Source: Planctomycetaceae bacterium (GTDB lineage: Bacteria; Planctomycetota; Planctomycetia; Pirellulales; Thermoguttaceae). From it: a stretch of DNA of 41,523 nucleotides. Below the pieces are notes generated by a model, which did no database searches, had not been told where the DNA came from, and was given only the letters and a program-made list of their open reading frames with translations. Shown here one piece after another: positions 24,618 to 33,136 of this stretch. The translations under genes were made by a program, and so were the position numbers. Position 1 is the first letter of the stretch. Each line of letters opens with the position of its first letter. The stretch lies in NCBI GenBank assembly GCA_031269105.1, contig JAISZO010000384.1, forward strand, positions 1 to 41,523. The letters are read 5' to 3'.

Positions 24618-24746
24618 ATGAACAGTTACCGCCAAATCGTGTATCACCTTGTTTTTTGTACTTACAGCAGAAAAAATACGATTCCTGAAACGCATCATAA
24701 ATCCTTGTATCAATTTATTTGGGGCGTCATTAAAAACCGAAAATGA
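24618..24746 (+). pseudogene. IS200-like / REP-associated tyrosine transposase, N-terminal fragment
   Basis: The 42-residue frame MNSYRQIVYHLVFC... ending IKNRK is the true N-terminus of the transposase whose later part survives at 31401 and 32621. Here CGA-AAA-GGA has become CGA-AAA-TGA, a stop, and homology ends a few bases on. The catalytic HUH and Tyr regions are absent. A small hairpin ACTCC-GTA-GGAGT at 24593-24605 sits between the outer hairpins and the ATG. The rest of the gap to 24936 shows nothing recognisable. Confidence 0.75.
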
Positions 24747-24936
24747 AAATTGCAATACTAATAAAAAATTATAATGTTAAGAAAACTGTAAAATTACAAC
24801 TTGAAAATAGCGTAATTTACAGTTTACAGAAAATACAAATGACAACGTTAAGAGAACGCGTAACAAGCGTTTATAAAAACGCAAAATTATTGTCGAACCA
24901 TTTTTCACTGTTTTTCATATATTAAGGAAGCAAAAA

Positions 24937-26274
24937 ATGCCACGATTTAAGTTTGAAGCCATTGATCAGACCGGGAAGGTGATTAAGGATGTGACGGACA
25001 ACGTTGCGTCGGAGGAAGAAGCGCAGGCGACGATACGTCAGATGGGATACGTCATCACGAAAATCGTCCTTTACAAAGAGCGGAAAGCTAAAGCCGCAGC
25101 CAAAAAATCAAACGGCAAGACGTTTTCGTTGGGACGAGTCCGCTCGAAACACCTGACCACGTTCACGCGGCAGCTTTCAATTTTACAAGACGCCGGTTTG
25201 CCGATTCTCCGCAGCTTGAATATTTTAATGGAGCAATCCAAGCCGGGCGCGTTGCGGAACAGTTTAATCGACGTGTGCGCCGAAATTGAAAGCGGGTCAA
25301 GTTTGTCCGAAGCGATGGCAAAATGTCCTAAAGCGTTCAATCGGCTTTTTGTCAACATGATTAAAGCAGGCGAGGCGGGCGGCGCGCTCGAAACGATTTT
25401 ACAGCGTCTTGCCGAGTTCCTTGAAAGTTCGGAACGGCTCAAGAAAAAAATTATTTCCGCGTTGACTTATCCGGTCGCGGTCGTGTTTTTTGCGACGATC
25501 ATCGTGATTTTCATTATGTTATGGATCGTGCCGCAATTCCAAAAGATTTTTGACGATTTCGGCGTTCCCCTTCCTTGGTTGACTAAAGCGTTAATTGCCG
25601 CCACAGATTTTATCCGGGACTTTTGGTTTTTGCTGCCGGGTATTCCGTTGGGAATTTTTTTGTTTGTCAAGCTGACCACAAGTTTTTCTTACGGACGGCA
25701 TGGGTTTAACCTGTTTTGTCTCCGTATTCCGATTTTCGGAATGTTGATTGAAAAAACCATTGTCGCCCGAACCATGCGAACGCTCGGAACGCTTGTCACA
25801 AGCGGCGTGCCGATTTTGGAAGCGATTCACATTACGAAAGAAACAAGCAACAACGCGGTCTTTGAAATTATGTTCCAGAAAGTGCTGGAAGGAATCCGCG
25901 ACGGCGATACGATTGCGAATCCCATGAAAATGAATCGTATTCCGATGTTCCATCCCGGCGCGTTATTCTTTTTCTTTTGTTTTATGGCGGGACCGATCGG
26001 CATGTTGTGGTATATGATGCGGTTGCGCGCGAAAATCCTTGACGACATGGTAATTAACATGGTGGACGTCGGCGAGCAAACCGGCGAGCTTGATACGATG
26101 TTGTATAAGGTTGCCGACGTTTACGAAGAAGAAGTGGAAGCGATGACGGAAGGTTTGATGAGTTTGTTGGAGCCGTTGCTGGTGATTTTTCTCGGCGGGA
26201 TTGTCGGGACTATCGTAATCGCGATGTTCATGCCGCTTATTTCATTGATTACAGACTTGTCGAGTAGTAAATAA
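24937..26274 (+). CDS. Type II secretion / type IV pilus inner-membrane platform protein GspF
   Basis: The 445 residues contain two GspF domains, each opening with the family pattern (FTRQLSILQDAGLPILRSL, then RTMRTLGTLVTSGVPILEAI), and MIKAGEAGGALE and DVGEQTGELDTML. Three or more membrane helices are present. GspF couples the ATPase to the pseudopilus in the inner membrane. An extra hydrophobic stretch (residues about 338-368, FHPGALFFFFCFMAGPIGML and following) interrupts the second domain just before DDMVINMVDVGE, which makes it longer than the usual 400. AAGGAAG precedes the ATG. Confidence 0.93.
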   Translation: MPRFKFEAIDQTGKVIKDVTDNVASEEEAQATIRQMGYVITKIVLYKERKAKAAAKKSNGKTFSLGRVRSKHLTTFTRQLSILQDAGLPILRSLNILMEQSKPGALRNSLIDVCAEIESGSSLSEAMAKCPKAFNRLFVNMIKAGEAGGALETILQRLAEFLESSERLKKKIISALTYPVAVVFFATIIVIFIMLWIVPQFQKIFDDFGVPLPWLTKALIAATDFIRDFWFLLPGIPLGIFLFVKLTTSFSYGRHGFNLFCLRIPIFGMLIEKTIVARTMRTLGTLVTSGVPILEAIHITKETSNNAVFEIMFQKVLEGIRDGDTIANPMKMNRIPMFHPGALFFFFCFMAGPIGMLWYMMRLRAKILDDMVINMVDVGEQTGELDTMLYKVADVYEEEVEAMTEGLMSLLEPLLVIFLGGIVGTIVIAMFMPLISLITDLSSSK

Positions 26275-26344
26275 GATAAGAGAAAATAAGAGAGACCGAA
26301 AGGTTTTTTAAGTCGGATGATTGAGTAATAAAAACTGTCGTCCT

Positions 26345-26422
26345 TCTCTGTCAATCTCTCTCAGTGAAAAATGAGGATTGACAAAGAGAGACTGGTAAAA
26401 GTCAATCCTGTTAAAAAACAGG
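26345..26422 (+). other. Hairpins in the leader of the first pseudopilin gene
   Basis: CTCTGTCAATC near 26346 can pair with GATTGACAAAGAG near 26375 (one bulge), and CCTGTT-AAAA-AACAGG forms a perfect hairpin at 26407-26422. An AGGAG ribosome site lies shortly downstream, before the ATG at 26462. Confidence 0.35.
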
Positions 26423-26461
26423 AACAAAAATCACGAACATTTATAAACAGGAGCAATAATC

Positions 26462-27451
26462 ATGTCGTTCTATTTCAACAGACAACATAAAATCCGTCGC
26501 GGTTTCACGCTGATTGAACTTTTGGTGGTGATCGTCATCATTGGCATCCTTGCGTCAATGGCGTTTGTCGGCGGACGCGCGGCAATCAATTCCACGCGGC
26601 GGGGAATGATTCAGGTGCAAATCAAGCAGGTGGACATGGCGTTGGAAGCGTATCACCAAAAATACGGCGAATACCCGCCGGATTTTTCAGACAAAGATGT
26701 TGTAATGCGTCATGTTCGTAAACGTTGGAAAGCGTATAAAGGATCAGAAGCGGATTTTTTTAACGCAGTCGTTGAAAACGGATGGGAAATAGCAACCGTT
26801 ACGGGAAGTGGTACATCAGCAACAATCACATTGAATCCCGATGGAATTGGACATCTTGGAGCGGCGGCATTTTGGCTGGGCGGACTTTTTGATCCTTCTA
26901 CAGGAATGTTAGGCGGTTTTTCCGCTGATCCGTCCGATCCATTCAATACAGCTTCCAATCAGAGAGAAGAGCCTTTTTTAGAACTCACATTAGGAGATCA
27001 AGTAGGAGAATACACTGTTAATGGCAAACATGTTTATACGATCATTGCAAATAAATTACCAATCGTCTATTTTACTCCGACAAATACTGCCGGATATTTG
27101 AATAGAACAGGAAATTCTAATGATGATGATTATGTACTAAAAAGGTTTGTTGATGATACTAATAATCCAAATGGAATGGGACTTGTTGTTCCATACGCGA
27201 AAAATTTGTTAAATAATTTTCCTCCTCCAAGTAGTACAGTTGCCAAAGATAATATTCAAAAGATTGTTTGGCACAATCCGAAACGCTTTCAGTTGATTCA
27301 TCCCGGGTTGGATGGAAAATTTGGATCGGTAAGCGGCGCACCATTTCGTGTTATTGATCCGTCAAATGATGTGAAAACTGCGATCACATTAGAAGATGAA
27401 GACAACGAAGCGAACTTCGGCGGCGTAACGATTGACGCGGCGGGAAACTAA
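26462..27451 (+). CDS. Type II secretion pseudopilin, GspG-like
   Basis: The N-terminus is a textbook prepilin: a short basic leader ending RRG14, then FTLIELLVVIVIIGILASM with Glu19 at mature position 5. MIQVQIKQVDMALEAYHQKYGEYPP follows, as in GspG. The usual GspG is about 140 residues; this one is 329, with a long soluble extension containing Gly/Asp/Asn-rich loops. It should be cleaved by a prepilin peptidase (none in the window) and built into the pseudopilus. An AGGAG site precedes the ATG. Confidence 0.9.
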   Translation: MSFYFNRQHKIRRGFTLIELLVVIVIIGILASMAFVGGRAAINSTRRGMIQVQIKQVDMALEAYHQKYGEYPPDFSDKDVVMRHVRKRWKAYKGSEADFFNAVVENGWEIATVTGSGTSATITLNPDGIGHLGAAAFWLGGLFDPSTGMLGGFSADPSDPFNTASNQREEPFLELTLGDQVGEYTVNGKHVYTIIANKLPIVYFTPTNTAGYLNRTGNSNDDDYVLKRFVDDTNNPNGMGLVVPYAKNLLNNFPPPSSTVAKDNIQKIVWHNPKRFQLIHPGLDGKFGSVSGAPFRVIDPSNDVKTAITLEDEDNEANFGGVTIDAAGN

Positions 27452-27463
27452 TAAAGCGAAAAA

Positions 27464-27556
27464 TTAAAAGTTAAAAACGAAAAGTTTCCTGTTTTGTAGC
27501 ATTGTGATTAAAATCGTCATTGGCTCAACTTTTAATTTTTTGTTTTTAACTTTTAA
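27464..27556. repeat. AT-rich inverted repeat between pseudopilin genes
   Basis: TTAAAAGTTAAAAAC at 27464-27478 is matched by its exact complement GTTTTTAACTTTTAA at 27542-27556. Variants of TTTTTAACTTTTAA also precede other genes in the window (4587-4600, about 31913-31921 and 33194-33204), so it may be a recurring intergenic word rather than a dedicated structure. Confidence 0.45.
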
Positions 27557-27572
27557 CTTAAAGGAGATAACC

Positions 27573-28772
27573 ATGCCCCGAAAATTCATCATAACATTCA
27601 GAACGTCCGGTTTTACGCTGATCGAATTACTTTTGGTGATCATGATTCTCGGAATCATGTCCACGTTGTCGATTAGCGTGGTGCGTCAGGTTTATCATAC
27701 GTCGCGGGTTGAAAAAACGCGAATGACTATCCGCAAAATCGACCGCGTGATTATGGAAATGTACGCCAATTATGATAATCGGCGGGTAGAAACGAATGCC
27801 GGAATTTCAACAGCGTCAACGATGACTCAAGAGATGAGAGCACAGGTAACGCAAGCGGCAATTCTTTGGTGCAAACGCGATTTAATCCGTATGGAAATGC
27901 CAAGCAATTGGGATGAAGTGCGGCAATCCGACTTGAAAACCGGTTACTACGACGCTAACGACAACCATGGCTATACGCAACTTCGATTTAGAATCGGCGG
28001 CGTTAATGCGGCGTCGGCAAATACTGAAACGTCTCCTCTCAAAAAAATGTATTTAGCGACGTTCAAGGACGCGGTGGAACGAGTCAAACGGGAAAAAAAT
28101 CTATCGCAAGACGACGCGGTTAAAAAAGTTTATCATTTTGGTTCCGCGAAATGTTTGTATTTGATTGTCATGTACGGCAATCCCGAAGCGCGGGAATTGT
28201 TTTTCGATCATGAAATTCGGACGGACGAAGACGGTTTAAGCTATTTTGTCGATGGTTGGGGAAATCCGATTTATTTTCTTCGCTGGGCGCCGGGATTAAC
28301 GTTAAGCGACCGTCAACCGAATATATTAGAACCAAATCAAATGGAAATTCATTGGGATTCAGCGACAACTAAAAAATCTCAAGCGGCTGAAGAAACGCCC
28401 GATCCGCTTGATCCAACGGAAGTCGGTGGAACTTTAATGCAGAATCCCTCGTCGAATAAGAATCAAACTTGGATAAAATTAGAAACGTCGGGAACGTCAT
28501 TTAAAGGTTGGACTTTGTTACCGGTCATTATGTCTTCAGGAGGCGTTACAGATGGAAATGATAAAAGCGATAATGCCGCCGATTTTGATGATGGTTTTTG
28601 GTACAACTTCGGTATTCAAATGTACCCGACAAACGACATGTCAAATAGCTATACAATTAACGGACCTAAAGTTCATGATTCGGTTGTTGATCCGTTTTAC
28701 TTTCCGTTAGGAGCGCCATTGTCAAGCGGCGCAAATCATAATATCATTCACAATCATACGGTATTGAGGTGA
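27573..28772 (+). CDS. Pseudopilin-like protein with prepilin N-terminus
   Basis: The 399 residues start MPRKFIITFRTSG13, cleavage, then FTLIELLLVIMILGIMST with Glu18 at position 5. The rest is soluble and has no recognised motif beyond a Ser/Thr/Asn/Gly-rich tail. AAAGGAG six bases before ATG 27573 sets the start; the frame runs on upstream to 27504 without support. It is a minor or accessory pseudopilin of the same fibre. Confidence 0.85.
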   Translation: MPRKFIITFRTSGFTLIELLLVIMILGIMSTLSISVVRQVYHTSRVEKTRMTIRKIDRVIMEMYANYDNRRVETNAGISTASTMTQEMRAQVTQAAILWCKRDLIRMEMPSNWDEVRQSDLKTGYYDANDNHGYTQLRFRIGGVNAASANTETSPLKKMYLATFKDAVERVKREKNLSQDDAVKKVYHFGSAKCLYLIVMYGNPEARELFFDHEIRTDEDGLSYFVDGWGNPIYFLRWAPGLTLSDRQPNILEPNQMEIHWDSATTKKSQAAEETPDPLDPTEVGGTLMQNPSSNKNQTWIKLETSGTSFKGWTLLPVIMSSGGVTDGNDKSDNAADFDDGFWYNFGIQMYPTNDMSNSYTINGPKVHDSVVDPFYFPLGAPLSSGANHNIIHNHTVLR

Positions 28773-28777
28773 TCATC

Positions 28778-29974
28778 ATGCGAAAAACGCGAATGACGAA
28801 TCGCGCGGCTTTAACGCTTGTGGAACTTCTCGTGACCATCACGATCATGGCGATTGTTGTTGCGGTAAGCATTCCGGCGGTTAAACCGATGTTGGCGTCG
28901 AACAAAGTCAAAAACGGTGCGGAAACCGTTTCCACTTACCTCACCCAAGCCCGCGCCCGTGCGATGGAAGAAGGACGCGCCGTCGGCGTGCGTTTCGAGC
29001 GTTATACCGGAATTGAGGAAAGCGGTAATTATCCCTACAACGGCGCGGCGCTTGTTATGCGTCAAGTTGCTGAGCCAAAACCGTATTCGGGATCGGTGAA
29101 AGATGTTTATGCGATTATTGATTCATCTGGGGGAAGAATCAATTTTTGTACTTGGAACAGCGAAACTTCAACTTGGGTTAATAATTCGACAGAATCAACT
29201 TATTGGAGTAAACTTGTTTCAGACGGCGACTTAATTCAATGCGCCTTCAAAGGTCCGAAATATACAATTACTAAAGATAAAGATGGTAGTACATTTTCTA
29301 TCGACATGGGAAGAAATTCCAATGATGGTCTGCCGGAACCCAATTTTTCCGATCCTTTAACTCCTAATGATAAGCCGGTTCGTTTTCGCGTTTATCGTCA
29401 GCCGCAGCCGGATAAAATCGCGCCGACTATGGCTCCGCCGGTCGCACTTCCGCAGGGCGTTGTTGTTGACCTTGATTGTTCGGGAATGGAAAAGTGTTTT
29501 TATAATGAAACAACAATTCCTATTCGTAGAAATGAATACCCGACAATAATACGGGATGATTTTGCCGCGTTAGATTCGAGAGATAAAACTACCGTAACAA
29601 TTATGTTTTCACCAACAGGAGAAGTGGATAGAGTTTATGCCAATAAAAAAGATGGACTTACAGATGATGAAACGACTATTGTTTCAGGCAAGATTGATAG
29701 AACAGGCGGAATTATTCCTTCCGGCTTGATTTTTCTTAATATTGGTACTTGGGAACGCGCCGGTTCTTGGATTAATAACAAAATGGAAAATACTTATTTA
29801 CCAGACGATGGTTTGCGTAATTATATGGATATGAATAATTATTGGGTAACAATCTTTCCCCGAAACGGTTTAGTGCGTATTAATCGCGTAGCAAAATCCG
29901 TTGGTAACAGAGGAAGTAAAATTTCATCATCCCGCGAATTTGCCCAAAGTCTTCTTGACGGAGAAGTAAAATAA
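28778..29974 (+). CDS. GspH-like pseudopilin
   Basis: The 398 residues start MRKTRMTNRAA then LTLVELLVTITIMAIVV, with Glu16 at position 5 and Ala11 in place of the usual Gly at -1. AETVSTYLTQARARAMEEGR after the helix matches the GspH/FimT pattern (a helix, then strands with GVRFE). GAGGTGA six bases upstream sets ATG 28778. The ribosome site overlaps the previous gene's stop, so the two are translationally linked. Confidence 0.87.
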   Translation: MRKTRMTNRAALTLVELLVTITIMAIVVAVSIPAVKPMLASNKVKNGAETVSTYLTQARARAMEEGRAVGVRFERYTGIEESGNYPYNGAALVMRQVAEPKPYSGSVKDVYAIIDSSGGRINFCTWNSETSTWVNNSTESTYWSKLVSDGDLIQCAFKGPKYTITKDKDGSTFSIDMGRNSNDGLPEPNFSDPLTPNDKPVRFRVYRQPQPDKIAPTMAPPVALPQGVVVDLDCSGMEKCFYNETTIPIRRNEYPTIIRDDFAALDSRDKTTVTIMFSPTGEVDRVYANKKDGLTDDETTIVSGKIDRTGGIIPSGLIFLNIGTWERAGSWINNKMENTYLPDDGLRNYMDMNNYWVTIFPRNGLVRINRVAKSVGNRGSKISSSREFAQSLLDGEVK

Positions 29975-30005
29975 CCAACTTGACGAAGCGAAATAATTAA
30001 CAATA

Positions 30006-30136
30006 GGGTATTTCTAAAAACTTATTTTTTAGACAGGATTGACAAGATTTTTTATTCCTATCTATCCTGTAAATCATGTTAATCCTGTCGAAAAAAATAT
30101 TTTAAATTTGTTTATTGAAGGTTTTTAGAAGTTCCC
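30006..30136. repeat. Dispersed repeat in two inverted arms
   Basis: The left arm (30006-30046) reads on the minus strand CTTGTCAATCCTGTC, then AAAAAATAAG, then TTTTTAGAAATACCC. The right arm (about 30077-30136) has AATCCTGTCGAAAAAAATA and, after a 20-base insert, GTTTTTAGAAGTTCCC on the plus strand. A third, single arm lies at 17322-17369. Between the arms is a further TATCCTGTAAATCATG word. Confidence 0.55.
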
Positions 30137-30182
30137 AATAAAATAAAATGTCTATCATAAAATAAATTCGGAGAGAAAAATC

Positions 30183-31262
30183 ATGACCTGTTTGAATATC
30201 GCATTCCATGAGAATCATAACATAGCGCAGCCGCGTCGTGGTTTAACGCTGATGGAGATATTGGCGACGGTCTTTGTGTTGGCGTTTGGACTGATGGCGG
30301 TTCTCTCGGCTCTTCCGTTTGGCGCGTATCAGCTCAACCGAATGAACATACTCGACTCCAGCGGCGCGTGCGGACGCGGCGCGTTAGCGCAAATTCGACT
30401 CGCCGATTGGCAAAAACCGGAAACGCTGAACGACATAACTGCAATTAATGAATTGGTCAATTCGTCTACTACAGATGCTATTCCTAATGGTGATATTATT
30501 GCCGATCCGTTTATCATTGATCCGTTAGGATTATTGGAACGTTCAGGTTCGCCTCGCTTTGAAAAATTTGCACTTTATCCAGCGACTGTAATCTATGATA
30601 ATTTATTCGCATTTAATCCTTTTGGAACGAATCGAACTGATTTAGATAAAAAATTCGTTTGGGGCGACGATACGATTTTTGCACAAGACAATGCGTCAGC
30701 ATCATTACGTCCAACAAAAGTACCAAGCGGAGCGGCTGCCGGTGACTTTAGTTGGCTTTATATGGTAACGCCAGTTGTATCACAAGATACAGTAACCCGT
30801 ACAGACGTAGAAAAAGCAGGTTATACATCGCCGGAAAATATAAAAGAATACAGTGTTGCAGCAGTCATTTTCAATCGACGTGATATATTTCAACAAATAC
30901 GAAGATTGAAAACAAATTATGATAATCCAACAAATACTGATATAATCAACGCCGCCGGAGGACGAATTACGCTTAATTCAAGTAATCCCGACGATTTAGA
31001 TTTATCGTCGATTAAATGGATTTTGCTGACAGGTCGAAGCACAAGATTGAACCAAACTTATACGACTACAAAAAACGGCGCTCTTGTCGCTCAGTGGTAT
31101 CGCATTGTCGGAAGCGACGAGATAACGACGCAAAACGAAACAAATTTTCAACGCCGCGTTTTTCTCATTGGACCGCAATGGGAAGGGGCGAACGCCTCGC
31201 CGGTTTACGCCGTGTTATGCGACGGCGTGGTGAACGTTTATCAAACAACAATGCCGAAGTAA
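30183..31262 (+). CDS. GspI/PilV-like minor pseudopilin
   Basis: The 359 residues have a leader ending RRG20, then LTLMEILATVFVLAFGLMAV with Glu25 at position 5, and LSALPFGAYQLNRM. This hydrophobic pattern fits the GspI/PilV group of minor pseudopilins (LxxMExL), here extended by a large soluble domain. It is the last pseudopilin before the mobile insertion; GspK follows after about 2 kb. Confidence 0.8.
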   Translation: MTCLNIAFHENHNIAQPRRGLTLMEILATVFVLAFGLMAVLSALPFGAYQLNRMNILDSSGACGRGALAQIRLADWQKPETLNDITAINELVNSSTTDAIPNGDIIADPFIIDPLGLLERSGSPRFEKFALYPATVIYDNLFAFNPFGTNRTDLDKKFVWGDDTIFAQDNASASLRPTKVPSGAAAGDFSWLYMVTPVVSQDTVTRTDVEKAGYTSPENIKEYSVAAVIFNRRDIFQQIRRLKTNYDNPTNTDIINAAGGRITLNSSNPDDLDLSSIKWILLTGRSTRLNQTYTTTKNGALVAQWYRIVGSDEITTQNETNFQRRVFLIGPQWEGANASPVYAVLCDGVVNVYQTTMPK

Positions 31263-31348
31263 GTGCAAAGCGCAAAGTGTAGAGCTAAACAATATGATGT
31301 GAGACGAGATAATAAAAAACAAAAAAATCAACGAGTACGAAAGAGTCA

Positions 31349-31856
31349 AACGCCGTAGGCGTTCCCTGTGAATAACCCCCAGTGAAACTGGGGGCAAAAG
31401 TTGGGGTGTAATACAAAACCGAAAAGGAAAATTGTATTGAATGAACGGTACGGAAAATCATATACACATCCTTTCCGATTTACACCCGACAATAGCATTG
31501 TCCGATTATATCAAAGAAATAAACGTGGCGTCCAGCAAATGGATAAAAAAAAGTGGAAATTATCCGTTTTTTACGGGGTGGGCAGAAGGTTCGTGTGCAT
31601 TAACATATTCCTATCGTGATATCGATATGATTATTGAATACATTAAGAATCAAAAAGAACACCATAGAAAAGTAACATTTGAAGATGAATATCGACATTT
31701 GTTACATGAAGCAGGAATTAAGCCGGATGAAAATTTTATTTTTTGAATTTGACATTTCCGTAATACAGGAGGCAACTCCTTCGGAGTTAGATAATTAGGG
31801 GGGATTCGAAGCCCCCAGTTTCACTGGGGGTTATTCATAGGGAACGCCTACGGCGT
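31349..31856 (+). mobile_element. Decayed IS200-like element, second copy, with inverted hairpin ends
   Basis: The left end (31349-31393) is ACGCC-GTA-GGCGT plus the CCCCCAGT-GAA-ACTGGGGG stem. The right end (31811-31856) is its mirror image. An inner hairpin ACTCC-TTC-GGAGT lies at 31775-31787. IS200/IS605 elements use such subterminal hairpins as binding sites for a single-strand transposase. Confidence 0.75.
31401..31746 (+). pseudogene. IS200-like transposase, 5'-deleted with internal stop
   Basis: It starts abruptly at Trp35 (full-length numbering) right after the left hairpin. A TGA replaces CGA at position 47, followed by ATG 31441 and a 101-residue open stretch. HIHIL (the HUH metal motif) and the catalytic-type Tyr in MIIEYIKNQ are still present. 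The stop and missing N-terminus make a working enzyme unlikely. Confidence 0.75.
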
Positions 31857-31937
31857 AAAAGCCAGTGATTTTTAACATTATACTGTATATCAACACGAAA
31901 CGGATAATGAGTTTTAACTTTTAAAGGAGATTATAAA

Positions 31938-32513
31938 ATGTCACAAGTTCCCGAATTACCGCGAGGTGCAACATTTGAAAGCGTTTGGGCGATTATGCAG
32001 GAAAATGCTTTGCTGTTAAAAGAACTCGAACAACAGGCACAGAAAACTGATAAACAAATCACCGAACTTAGCAAACAGATGGGCGGTTTGCATAATAGTT
32101 TCGGCAAAATGGCGGAACATTTAGTGTTACCGGGTATTGTCGATCGTTTTAATGAACTCGGTTATCATTTTGAGAGAGCGAGTGCGGATGCAATCGTTTT
32201 TGACAAACAAACGAGAAATAAATTAGCGGAAATAGACATTCTTTTGGAAAATGAAACGTCAATTGTTGCAGTAGAAGTTAAAACTAAACCCAAAGAAGAA
32301 GATATTTCACGCCATACGAAACGTTTGGAGATATTACGAAAACACCCAATTAAGGGAAGCGAGAATAAGAAAATCATCGGCGCAGTTGCGGGCGTCGTTT
32401 TTTCGAGTAGTGTAAAACAAGCGGTGATCAATGCCGGAATGTATGTCATCACGCAATCCGGCGATACTATGAAAATAGAAGTTCCTGAAAATTTCAAACC
32501 GAAAGAATGGTGA
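31938..32513 (+). CDS. PD-(D/E)XK nuclease-like protein (DUF3782-like)
   Basis: The 191 residues open with a helical coiled-coil part (ALLLKELEQQAQKTDKQITE), then GKMAEHLVLPGIVDRFNELG. A nuclease-type core follows: EIDILLENETSIVAVEVKTK. Asp100, Glu113 and Lys115 fit the D-E-x-K catalytic set. Families of this type (DUF3782 and relatives) are common and multicopy in planctomycetes, cyanobacteria and spirochaetes; no function is firmly known. The gene is intact, with a good AAAGGAG site, and lies exactly between two direct repeats that carry IS200-like remnants. Confidence 0.8.
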   Translation: MSQVPELPRGATFESVWAIMQENALLLKELEQQAQKTDKQITELSKQMGGLHNSFGKMAEHLVLPGIVDRFNELGYHFERASADAIVFDKQTRNKLAEIDILLENETSIVAVEVKTKPKEEDISRHTKRLEILRKHPIKGSENKKIIGAVAGVVFSSSVKQAVINAGMYVITQSGDTMKIEVPENFKPKEW

Positions 32514-32568
32514 AGTAAGTGCAGAGTGTAGAGCTAAACAACAAAATCAACGAGTACGAAAAAGTCAA

Positions 32569-33136
32569 ACGCCGTAGGCGTTCCCTATGAATAACCCCCA
32601 GTGAAACTGGGGGCAAAAGTTGTGCTTACAATAGAAAAAATACAATTCCTGAAACATATCACAAACCTTTGTATCAATTTATTTGGGGCGTAATACAAAA
32701 CCGAAAAGGAAAATTGTATCGAATGAACGGTACGGAAAATCATATACACATCCTTTCCGATTTACACCCGACAATAGCATTGTCCGATTATATCAAAGAA
32801 ATAAACGTGGCGTCCAGTAAATGGATGAAAAAAAGTGGAAATTTTCCGTTTTTTACGGGGTGGGCAGAAGGTTCGTGTGCATTGACATATTCCTATCGTG
32901 ATAGAGATATGATTATTGAATATATTAAGAATCAAAAAGAACATCATAGAAAAGTAACATTTGAAGATGAATATCGACATTTGTTACATGAAGCAGGAAT
33001 TAAGCCGGATGAACATTTTATTTTTTGAATCTGACATTTCCGTAATACAGGGGGTAACTCCTACGGAGTTAGATAATTAGGGGGATTCGAAGCCCCCAGT
33101 TTCACTGGGGGTTATTCATAGGGAACGCCTACAGCG
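32569..33136 (+). mobile_element. Decayed IS200-like element, third and longest copy
   Basis: The left end (32569-32613) carries both hairpins. The right end (33092-33136) is inverted, with one stem base changed (ACGCC-TAC-AGCGT). The inner hairpin ACTCC-TAC-GGAGT lies at 33057-33069. Confidence 0.75.
32621..33028 (+). pseudogene. IS200-like transposase lacking its first 13 residues
   Basis: The frame is open from Cys14 (full-length numbering, from comparison with 24618-24746) to the natural end at residue 148, a normal length for this family. The HUH motif HIHIL and the Tyr in MIIEYIKNQ remain. The start codon and first strand are gone, joined directly to the left hairpin. A TTG at 32669 could start a shorter product, but a functional enzyme is unlikely. 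Confidence 0.75.

Larger units (their letters stand above)
31256..31937 (+). repeat. Direct repeat unit 1, carrying the second IS200-like copy
   Basis: It begins with GAAGTAAGTGCAAAG at the end of the pseudopilin gene and runs through the element to the ribosome site of the nuclease-like gene. The same order of words recurs at 32512-33223. Shared outer parts are TGTAGAGCTAAACAA on the left and TATCAACACGAAACGGAT on the right. This copy has about 25 extra bases on the left and a larger tnpA deletion. Confidence 0.75.

Noticed and set aside
24743-24925. A 60-codon plus-strand frame before gspF
   Set aside because: Very AT-rich, no ribosome site, and it overlaps the broken end of the transposase fragment.
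31798-31816. A tRNA T-arm-like sequence (GGGGG-ATTCGAAG-CCCCC), also at 33080-33097
   Set aside because: No acceptor, D or anticodon arm can be drawn around it; it belongs to the IS200-like right end.
32762-32980. Minus-strand frame inside the third IS200-like copy as a TnpB or passenger gene
   Set aside because: It is the complement of the transposase frame and shows no TnpB motif; no TnpB exists in any copy.
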